From: Hyphomicrobiales bacterium
Lineage (GTDB): Bacteria > Pseudomonadota > Alphaproteobacteria > Rhizobiales > Hyphomicrobiaceae
Length of the DNA stretch: 5,214 nucleotides
Assembly (NCBI GenBank): GCA_017304275.1
Contig: JAFKKW010000489.1
Location: 1 to 5,214, forward strand
Direction: 5' to 3'
Below are positions 1 to 5,214 of the stretch, in pieces. The position numbers and the translations under genes are program-made. The notes beneath the pieces were generated by a model, which worked only from the letters and a program-made list of their open reading frames with translations, was not told the origin of the DNA and searched no databases. Each line of letters opens with the position of its first letter. The first letter of the stretch is position 1.

Positions 1-341
1 CTGCGTTCTCCGCCGCGAGCCAGGGGCGCGCCGTCGCCGGCCATGTCCTCGCCGACCTCACCAATGCCGAGCGGCCTCCTGCCGCCTACCGCAACACCTG
101 CTGGTCGATGCTGGCGCCGAACGACAGCGTGAAAATCGGCGCCGACTATGTGCCCGGCGACGTCAAAGGCAAGCACGCGCTGGCCGCCAAGGACAGCTTC
201 ATCTCGAAGACCGGAGAAAGCGCCGCGCTGCGCAAGGAAACGTACGAGGAAAGTATCGCCTGGTATCAGACCCTGACCAACGCCATGTTCGCCAAGACCG
301 CCTCGACCACCGGCCGCCTCCCCGACGGCGACCGCGGCTGA
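1..341 (+). CDS. fccB: Flavocytochrome c sulfide dehydrogenase, flavoprotein subunit (C-terminal fragment)
   Basis: This is the 3' end of a gene that begins left of the window. Codons start at position 3 and run to a TGA at 339-341, giving 112 residues. The fragment starts AFSAASQGR, followed by a Cys in the motif RNTCWSMLAP (Cys codon 99-101), then VKIGADYVPGD, SFISKTGES and a final helix EESIAWYQTLTNAMF. This order matches the C-terminal dimerisation domain of FccB/SoxF flavoproteins. In that family the NTC(Y/W)S cysteine belongs to the redox disulfide beside the FAD (family knowledge; the partner Cys and the FAD-binding domains lie outside the window). The enzyme oxidises sulfide to sulfur or polysulfide and passes electrons to a cytochrome c subunit, normally in the periplasm. 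The last 16 residues after the helix are a short polar tail. The 382-bp gap downstream suggests that this gene ends its own transcription unit. A more general FAD-dependent pyridine nucleotide-disulfide oxidoreductase of the same fold is the main alternative. Confidence 0.85.
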   Translation, partial: AFSAASQGRAVAGHVLADLTNAERPPAAYRNTCWSMLAPNDSVKIGADYVPGDVKGKHALAAKDSFISKTGESAALRKETYEESIAWYQTLTNAMFAKTASTTGRLPDGDRG

Positions 342-355
342 CGAGGAATCGCTTC

Positions 356-368
356 CCTGCGAAGCAGG
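356..368 (+). repeat. Small hairpin just after the fccB stop
   Basis: CCTGC (356-360) and GCAGG (364-368) are perfect 5-bp arms around a GAA loop, starting 14 bp after the upstream stop codon. No T tract follows, so this is not a standard intrinsic terminator. It could protect the mRNA 3' end or occur by chance. Confidence 0.3.
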
Positions 369-391
369 ACGCCGCCGCACCGTGGGATCCA

Positions 392-443
392 CGCCTCTCA
401 GCCGGGAGCGGCCGGAATCGAGGGCGGAATCGCCGGAGAGGCG
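392..443 (+). repeat. 8-bp inverted repeat, possible transcript-end structure
   Basis: CGCCTCTC at 392-399 is the exact reverse complement of GAGAGGCG at 436-443. The 36 bases between them are GC-rich and carry a direct repeat CGGAATCG at 413-420 and 425-432. In RNA the arms could close a large stem-loop about 50 bases after the fccB stop. No run of T follows the right arm, so Rho-independent termination is not supported by the usual rule. Other possible roles are an mRNA-stabilising structure or a bipartite protein site. The function is unproved. Confidence 0.35.
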
Positions 444-552
444 CCACGACGCGAGCGGATGAAACGCAAGTAAATACAACGATTAGGCCCGGCAGGACTG
501 GAAGATTTCCACCGCCTGACGCCGCTTAGCGCGCGTTCGGAGAGAAACGCTT

Positions 553-558
553 TATACT
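553..558 (+). promoter_or_regulatory. Candidate sigma70 -10 box for the fadE operon
   Basis: TATACT within CTTTATACTCTCCC differs from the TATAAT consensus at one position and stands out in GC-rich DNA. No good -35 box lies 16-18 bp upstream. The nearest weak matches (CTTAGC at 525-530, CGTTCG at 534-539) have the wrong spacing, so an activator or another sigma factor may be needed if the site is real. Transcription starting near 565 would give fadE a 5' leader of about 160 bases. Confidence 0.35.
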
Positions 559-617
559 CTCCCGCTATCCTCGGCGGTCGGAAGGGGATTTTTTGCGGGG
601 GATATGACGGCGCCGTT

Positions 618-635
618 AGGCGTTTGCCTCTGCAA
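618..635 (+). promoter_or_regulatory. Overlapping short palindromes in the fadE leader, possible operator
   Basis: AGGC-GTTT-GCCT (618-629) and TTGC-CTCT-GCAA (624-635) are two overlapping inverted repeats with 4-bp arms and 4-bp centres, about 90 bp before the fadE start. Palindromes of this size can be repressor sites, and fatty-acid genes are commonly repressed by acyl-CoA-responsive regulators, but I do not recognise a known FadR or PsrA consensus here. Arms this short can easily arise by chance. Confidence 0.15.
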
Positions 636-713
636 CACATGACCCGAAGAGGGCTTTACGCTCTGGCAGCGGCCCGGCGGACGCATTGCGGCGGACGCTG
701 CACGGGCGAAAGC

Positions 714-719
714 GGAGAG
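714..719 (+). promoter_or_regulatory. Ribosome binding site of fadE
   Basis: GGAGAG lies 4 bp before the ATG at 724 (core GGAGA with 5-bp spacing). It supports this start. Upstream in the same frame there is no ATG, GTG or TTG back to the stop at 640-642, so 724 is also the first start available. The in-frame ATGs at 778 and 781 would cut into the first membrane segment and lack a comparable site. Confidence 0.7.
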
Positions 720-723
720 ATCG

Positions 724-3243
724 ATGGCGTTGATCCTGCTTCTGATCGCCCTGATCGCAGTCGCGATCGCGCTCGGCATGATGCGCGCCGCGCCCTGGCA
801 ATGGGCGATAGGGCTCGGAGCCATCACGCTCGCTTGGCAGTGCGGTTTCTTTCACGGCGAAGCCCACTTTCCGCAGATCGGCGGTCTCGGCTTCCTGACG
901 TGGCTCGGCCTGGTTGCGCTCGGCGCGCTGTCGATCGCCGACGTACGCCGCCGCGCCGTCGTGCAGCCGGCCTTCAAGCTCGTGCGCGGCATCCTTCCCA
1001 AGGTCTCCGACACCGAGCAGCAGGCACTCGACGCCGGCACCGTCGGCTTCGACGCCGAGATCTTCTCCGGCACGCCCGACTGGACCAAGCTGCGCGCCGT
1101 CCCGCCCATCGTTCTGACGCCCGAGGAGCGCGCCTTCCTCGACGGGCCGACGGAAGAGCTCTGCCGCATGATCGACCACTGGCAGATCCGTCACACCGAG
1201 CGGAAGATGCCGGCCGAAATCTGGGATTTCGTGAAAGCGCACGGCTTCCTCGGCATGCTGATCTCGAAAGATCACGGCGGTCTCGGCTTCTCCGCCCAGG
1301 CCCAGTCGCTGATCCTCGGCAAGATCGCCTCGCGCTCTCCCGACGTCGTCACCATCGTCATGGTGCCGAACTCGCTCGGCCCCGGCGAGCTGATCGAGAA
1401 ATATGGCACCGACGCGCAGAAGGAGCACTATCTGCCGCGCCTCGCCGCCGGCCTCGAGGTGCCGTGCTTCTCGCTGACCGGTCCCACCTCGGGCTCCGAC
1501 GCCGCCACCATGCGCGACATCGGCACGGTCGCAAAAGGCGAGCACGAGGGCCGCGAGGTCACCGGCATCCGCCTGTCCTGGGACAAGCGCTACATCACGC
1601 TCGGCCCCGAGGCGACGCTGGTCGGTCTCGCCTTCCGCCTCTTCGATCCCGACAAGCTGCTCGGCGACAAGGAGGACATCGGCATCACCGTGGCCCTCAT
1701 TCCGGCCCATCATCCTGGCGTCAACATCGGCCGCCGCCACCTTCCGTCCGGCGCCGCGTTTCCCAATGGACCCAACTGGGGCACCGACGTGTTCATCCCC
1801 ATGGATTGGGTGATCGGCGGCGAGAAGATGGTCGGACAGGGGTGGCGCATGCTGATGGAATGCCTGGCCGCGGGCCGCGCCATCTCGCTGCCGTCCTCGG
1901 CCACGGCGGGCGCCAAGGCGATGCTGCGCGTGTCGAGCGCGTATGCCCGCATCCGCCGCCAGTTCGGCCTGCCGGTCGGGCGCATGGAAGGCGTCGAGGA
2001 GCCGCTGGCGCGCCTGGTCGAGACGGCCTACGTCAACGAGGCCGCGCGCGCGGTGACGGCGGCCATGGTCTCGCGTGGCGAGCGCCCGTCCGTCATCTCC
2101 GCGCTCATGAAGTACCAGACCACCGAGCGACTGCGCCGCGCCGTGAATGACGCCTTCGACATCCACGGCGGTCGCGCCATCTGTGATGGCCCGTCGAACT
2201 ACCTGCAGGCGGCCTACCAGCTCGTGCCCGTCGGCATCACCGTCGAGGGCGCCAATATCCTGACCCGCACGCTGATCACGTTCGCGCAGGGCGCATTGCG
2301 TTCGCACCCCTACCTCTACGCGGAGGTGAAGGCGGTGCAGGATCCCGATGCCGCCGCAGGCCTCAACGCCTTCGACGATGCCTTCGGCGGCCACATCGCG
2401 TTCTCGATCTCGAACCTGACCGGCGCCTTCTTTCACAACGTCACGCTCGGCATGTTCGCCGAGGCGCCGAAGGAGGCACATGGCCTCGCGCCCATCTATC
2501 GGCAGCTGTCGCGCGCCGCGCGCAACTTCGCCCTGGTGGCGGATATGACGGTCGCCTTGCTCGGCGGCGGCCTCAAGGTCAAGCAGAAGCTGACCGGCCG
2601 CCTCGCCGATGCGCTCTCCGAGATCTACCTCACCGCCTGCGTGCTGAAACGCTTCGAGGACGACGGCAAGCCGGAGGCCGACCGCGCCATCGTTGCCTTC
2701 GCCGCCGCCAACGGTCTGCACCGCTTCGAGGAGGCGCTCCGCGGCACTATCGAGAACTTCCCCAATCCCGTCGCGCGCGCATTGCTGCGCGTGATCGTGT
2801 TCCCGTTCGGCCGCCACTACTATCCCGCCCCCGATGCGCTCGGCTCGCGCATCGTGCGCGCGGTTCTCACCCCCGGCGAGGTCCGCGACCGCCTCACACG
2901 CGACATCTACGTGTCGGACGATCCCGACGACGCGACCGGCCTGCTGGAGGTCACCCTGAAAAAGGTCGTGCAGGCGGAGGAGGCCGAGAAGAAGCTCGAA
3001 CGCGCCGTCCGCGCCGGCACCGTGCGCCGCTTCCATGGCCATGACTGGATCGCCGAGGCCGCGGATGCGGGCTCGATCACCGAGAGCGAGGCACAGCTCC
3101 TGCGCGAGACCGAGGCCTTGACCCAGCGTGTCATTGCCGTCGATCATTTTGCGCCCGAGGAGCTGATGCCGCATTATCGCAAAGCCGCACCTGCGAGCCT
3201 GGGCCACAATTCCCGCGGCCTGACCGGTGCGGATCAATCGTGA
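724..3243 (+). CDS. fadE: FadE-type membrane-associated acyl-CoA dehydrogenase
   Basis: This enzyme performs the FAD-dependent oxidation of fatty acyl-CoA to trans-2-enoyl-CoA, the first step of beta-oxidation. At 839 residues it is close to E. coli FadE (about 814) and much longer than ordinary acyl-CoA dehydrogenases (about 380-400). Hydrophobic stretches at about 1-20, 23-42 and 53-71 should place it at the inner membrane. The dehydrogenase core starts near VLTPEERAF (130). The middle domain has CFSLTGPTSGSD (248-259), with the FadE-type change from the usual TEP. The C-terminal helical domain includes GQGW (371-374), RRQFG (411-415) and DIHGGR (479-484). Glu508 in VEGANILTR aligns with the catalytic base. 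Residues from about 535 onward form the FadE-specific C-terminal domain, with a charged, helix-prone LLEVTLKKV...EEAEKKLERA segment from 740 and a terminal SLGHNSRG. The beta-oxidation gene for the next two steps begins 19 bp downstream. No frameshift or missing catalytic residue is seen. Confidence 0.96.
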   Translation: MALILLLIALIAVAIALGMMRAAPWQWAIGLGAITLAWQCGFFHGEAHFPQIGGLGFLTWLGLVALGALSIADVRRRAVVQPAFKLVRGILPKVSDTEQQALDAGTVGFDAEIFSGTPDWTKLRAVPPIVLTPEERAFLDGPTEELCRMIDHWQIRHTERKMPAEIWDFVKAHGFLGMLISKDHGGLGFSAQAQSLILGKIASRSPDVVTIVMVPNSLGPGELIEKYGTDAQKEHYLPRLAAGLEVPCFSLTGPTSGSDAATMRDIGTVAKGEHEGREVTGIRLSWDKRYITLGPEATLVGLAFRLFDPDKLLGDKEDIGITVALIPAHHPGVNIGRRHLPSGAAFPNGPNWGTDVFIPMDWVIGGEKMVGQGWRMLMECLAAGRAISLPSSATAGAKAMLRVSSAYARIRRQFGLPVGRMEGVEEPLARLVETAYVNEAARAVTAAMVSRGERPSVISALMKYQTTERLRRAVNDAFDIHGGRAICDGPSNYLQAAYQLVPVGITVEGANILTRTLITFAQGALRSHPYLYAEVKAVQDPDAAAGLNAFDDAFGGHIAFSISNLTGAFFHNVTLGMFAEAPKEAHGLAPIYRQLSRAARNFALVADMTVALLGGGLKVKQKLTGRLADALSEIYLTACVLKRFEDDGKPEADRAIVAFAAANGLHRFEEALRGTIENFPNPVARALLRVIVFPFGRHYYPAPDALGSRIVRAVLTPGEVRDRLTRDIYVSDDPDDATGLLEVTLKKVVQAEEAEKKLERAVRAGTVRRFHGHDWIAEAADAGSITESEAQLLRETEALTQRVIAVDHFAPEELMPHYRKAAPASLGHNSRGLTGADQS

Positions 3244-3246
3244 GCA

Positions 3247-3253
3247 AGTGAGG
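3247..3253 (+). promoter_or_regulatory. Ribosome binding site of fadJ/fadB
   Basis: AGTGAGG lies 9 bp before the ATG at 3263, inside the 19-bp gap after the fadE stop. It fits a purine-rich Shine-Dalgarno site and supports this ATG. The next in-frame ATG (3497) would remove the start of the hydratase domain. The tight spacing indicates co-transcription with fadE. Confidence 0.6.
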
Positions 3254-3262
3254 CGACGCCCC

Positions 3263-5214
3263 ATGTCCGATGCGACCGAGCCCAATGAGACCGAGCCGAG
3301 CGACGGCGATCGCCCCCTGGCCCCGCCGCCGGGCGCGCTCGCGTTCCGCGACTGGCACTTCTCCGTCGATCAGGAAGGCATCGGCTGGGCCATCTTCGAC
3401 CGCGAAGGCCAGAGCGCCAACGCGCTCGGCACCCGACCGCTCGAGGAGCTGTCGGCCATCGTCGACTGGGCAGAGGAGGGGGCACGCCGCCGCACCATGA
3501 GCGGGCTGGTGATCCTCTCCGGCAAGGAGAAGGGCTTCATCGTCGGCGCCGACATCAACGAGTTCGACGGCTTCACGACCGAGGCCCAGGTCATCGACCG
3601 CCTGCGCCTCGTGCTGGCGCTGTTCGACCGCATCGAGCGCCTCGCGATCCCGGTCGTTGCCGGCATCCACGGCGTCTGCGTCGGCGGCGGCCTCGAGCTG
3701 GCGCTCGCCTGCCACTATCGCATCGCCACGCGCGATGAGTCGACCCGCGTCGGCTTCCCCGAGGTCAAGCTCGGCATCTTCCCCGGCTGGCACGGCACCG
3801 CGCGCTCGATCCGCCAGGCCGGACCCATCGCCGCCATGCAGGCCATGCTGACCGGCAGCATGATCGGCGCCTCGCGCGCACGCGCCATCGGCTTGATCGA
3901 TGAGCTGGTCGCGAGCCGCGGCGCGCTGCGCTGGGCGGCGCGCAAGGCCGTGCTCAGGAAGCGCAAGGCGAAGCCCGCGGGTGTCACGAAGTCGTTGCTG
4001 ACACGCTGGCCGGCCCGCGCGCTGCTCGCCAAGAAGATGCGCGACGAAACCAAGAAGAAGGCCCGCGAGGCGCACTATCCGGCGCCGTTCCGCCTCATCG
4101 ATCTATTCGAGCTGCACGGCGGCGATATGGAGGCGCTGAAGGCCGCCGAGACGCGTTACTTCGCGCCGCTGCTGATTTCGGACCAGTCGCGCAACCTGCG
4201 CCGCGTCTTCAAGCTCTCCGAGCTTTTGAAGAGCCAGGCGCCGAAGGACCTCAAGTGGAAGCCGCTGCGTGTGCATGTCATCGGCGCCGGCACCATGGGC
4301 GCCGACATCGCCGGCTGGTGCGTCGCGTCCGGCATGGAGGTGACGCTGCAGGATCTCTCCCCCGAGGTGATCGAGAAAGGCATCAAGGCGCAAGGCAAGC
4401 TATTTGCCAAGAAGTTCAAGACCAGGGCCCAGAAGGCCGCCGCCAAGGCGCGCCTGATCGCCGACCCGACGGGGCAGGGCGCCGCGCATGCCGACGTCAT
4501 CATCGAGGCCATCGTCGAGCGGCTCGACATCAAGCAGAAGCTGTTCGCGGAGCTTGAGGACAAGATCAAACCGGACGCCGTGCTGGCGACCAATACGTCG
4601 TCGCTCGAGATCGAAGCCATCGCCGCGCCGCTGAAGGATCCCGGCCGGCTGATCGGCATCCACTTCTTCAACCCCGTCGCCCTGATGCCGCTCGTCGAGG
4701 TCGTGCGCGGCGCGCAGAGCCGCGAGGAGGAGGTGAAGAAGGGCGCGGCCTTCATCACCGCCATCGGCAAGTTCCCGCTCGTCGCCAAGAGCGTGCCGGG
4801 CTTCCTCGTCAACCGCATCCTCGCGCCCTACATGATGGCGGCGATGGCGCGCCTGGAGAAGGGCGAGGAGAAGGAGAAGATCGACGAGGCTGCACGTACG
4901 TTCGGCATGCCGATGGGACCCATCGAGCTGGCCGACACCGTGGGCCTCGACGTGTGCGCCCACGTCGGCCGCATCCTCGGACTTTCGCCGGAGGGCTCGC
5001 ATCTGCAGCGCCTCGTGGAGCAGAAGAAGCTCGGCAAGAAAACGGGTGAAGGCTTCTACTTCTGGAAGGACGGCAAGCCGGAGAAATCCGAGAAGTCTTA
5101 CACGCCCGAAGAGCTCGAGCGCTTCGGCCGCGAGCTGGTCGAGCCGATCATTGCCGAATCCGAGCGCGCGCTTGCCGACGGCGTCGTCGCCAGCGCCGAC
5201 CTCGTCGATGCAGG
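3263..5214 (+). CDS. fadJ: FadJ/FadB-type bifunctional enoyl-CoA hydratase/3-hydroxyacyl-CoA dehydrogenase (3' end outside window)
   Basis: This protein hydrates trans-2-enoyl-CoA and then oxidises the L-3-hydroxyacyl-CoA with NAD+, steps 2 and 3 of beta-oxidation. The frame is open for 650 complete codons to the window edge, against about 715-730 for the family. After an acidic, Pro-rich leader (1-about 27) comes the crotonase domain. It has the oxyanion-hole segment FIVGAD (92-97), GGGLE with catalytic Glu145, and FPEVKLG with Glu167, matching E. coli FadB Glu119 and Glu139. A helical linker (about 233-330) carries HYPAP and SDQSRNLRRVF. The NAD-binding domain shows GAGTMG (341-346), Asp364 at the end of strand 2, TNTSS (443-447), the His467/Glu479 pair in HFFNP...PLVEVV, and Asn517 in FLVNR. 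The C-terminal dehydrogenase domain has GMPMGPIELADTVGLD and GEGFYFW. A fused thiolase is not expected. FadJ and FadB cannot be separated on sequence alone; fadJ is chosen by the usual naming for standalone FadE-linked copies. A partner thiolase (FadI/FadA) should exist elsewhere. Confidence 0.93.
   Translation, partial: MSDATEPNETEPSDGDRPLAPPPGALAFRDWHFSVDQEGIGWAIFDREGQSANALGTRPLEELSAIVDWAEEGARRRTMSGLVILSGKEKGFIVGADINEFDGFTTEAQVIDRLRLVLALFDRIERLAIPVVAGIHGVCVGGGLELALACHYRIATRDESTRVGFPEVKLGIFPGWHGTARSIRQAGPIAAMQAMLTGSMIGASRARAIGLIDELVASRGALRWAARKAVLRKRKAKPAGVTKSLLTRWPARALLAKKMRDETKKKAREAHYPAPFRLIDLFELHGGDMEALKAAETRYFAPLLISDQSRNLRRVFKLSELLKSQAPKDLKWKPLRVHVIGAGTMGADIAGWCVASGMEVTLQDLSPEVIEKGIKAQGKLFAKKFKTRAQKAAAKARLIADPTGQGAAHADVIIEAIVERLDIKQKLFAELEDKIKPDAVLATNTSSLEIEAIAAPLKDPGRLIGIHFFNPVALMPLVEVVRGAQSREEEVKKGAAFITAIGKFPLVAKSVPGFLVNRILAPYMMAAMARLEKGEEKEKIDEAARTFGMPMGPIELADTVGLDVCAHVGRILGLSPEGSHLQRLVEQKKLGKKTGEGFYFWKDGKPEKSEKSYTPEELERFGRELVEPIIAESERALADGVVASADLVDA

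Larger units (their letters stand above)
342..723. other. Intergenic region / fadE leader, no gene seen
   Basis: This 382-bp stretch between the sulfide dehydrogenase gene and fadE has no open frame with a plausible start, ribosome binding site and recognisable product on either strand. Its first half (about 342-450) is GC-rich with inverted and direct repeats. The middle (about 461-486) is clearly richer in A/T than its surroundings, including the run GTAAATACAACGATTA. A -10-like TATACT lies at 553-558 and a T run at 589-594, flanked by G-rich sequence. The region probably holds the end of the upstream transcript and the promoter and 5' leader of the fadE operon. That role is inferred from position and from the elements listed separately. 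Confidence 0.6.

Noticed and set aside
581..600. A T run at 589-594 that might mark an intrinsic terminator.
   Set aside because: No stable GC hairpin lies directly upstream, and the run is followed by G-rich sequence. It sits between the putative promoter and fadE.
199..640. Short - strand open frames across the end of fccB and the intergenic gap.
   Set aside because: They have no supporting ribosome binding site, are Arg/Pro/Ser-rich, overlap the real fccB coding region, and resemble no family I know.
342..723. Possible tRNA, small RNA, riboswitch or mobile-element end in the gap.
   Set aside because: I saw no cloverleaf, no known riboswitch core, and no terminal inverted repeats with target-site duplication. 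The inverted repeats present are too short or isolated to support these calls.
624..2150. A 508-codon + strand frame starting with TTG in the fadE leader.
   Set aside because: It lies in another frame of fadE, is dominated by Arg, Pro and Ala, has no recognisable motif, and is a product of high GC content.
616..3285. An 889-codon open frame on the - strand covering all of fadE.
   Set aside because: Its codons are in register with fadE, so an antisense stop would require a TTA, CTA or TCA codon in fadE, which GC-rich genes avoid. The translation is a low-quality mix of Arg, Ala, Gly, Asp and His with no domain, while the + strand has a full FadE.
3131..5002. A chain of - strand open frames (3131-4075, 4103-4393, 4400-5002) opposite the hydratase/dehydrogenase gene.
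   Set aside because: They share codon register with the + strand gene. The breaks at 4103 and 4400 coincide with its two CTA Leu codons (TAG on the other strand), as expected for shadows.

Overview
The window is GC-rich bacterial chromosomal DNA with all recognisable genes on the + strand. It looks proteobacterial, most likely an alphaproteobacterium of the Hyphomicrobiales type. That placement is an inference from strong G/C third-position codon preference, the short LGHNSRG-like tail of the acyl-CoA dehydrogenase, and the combination of a flavocytochrome c sulfide dehydrogenase with membrane-type FadE beta-oxidation. It cannot be proved from 5.2 kb.

Layout. Positions 1-341 are the 3' end of a gene for the flavoprotein subunit of sulfide dehydrogenase (FccB/SoxF type). 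Positions 342-723 form a 382-bp gap with no convincing gene. It holds a possible hairpin or terminator region, a sigma70-like -10 box and small inverted repeats. Positions 724-3243 encode a complete 839-residue FadE-type acyl-CoA dehydrogenase. Positions 3263-5214 encode most of a FadB/FadJ-type bifunctional enoyl-CoA hydratase/3-hydroxyacyl-CoA dehydrogenase. This frame is open to the right edge (650 complete codons), and its C-terminus and stop lie outside the window.

Function. FadE catalyses the first step of fatty acyl-CoA beta-oxidation (acyl-CoA to trans-2-enoyl-CoA). FadJ/FadB catalyses the next two (hydration, then NAD+-dependent oxidation to 3-ketoacyl-CoA). They are 19 bp apart, in the same direction, each with its own ribosome binding site, and are very probably one operon. 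The thiolase (FadA/FadI) that completes the cycle is not in the window. The sulfide dehydrogenase fragment upstream is a separate functional unit and is probably transcribed separately.

I found no mobile element, CRISPR array, tRNA or rRNA, and no sign of a new system. The very long antisense open frames are explained by the in-register absence of TTA, CTA and TCA codons in the real genes. The points worth a second look are modest: the fadE leader, the FadJ N-terminal extension, the altered 3HCDH signature, the missing thiolase, and the sulfide/fatty-acid neighbourhood.
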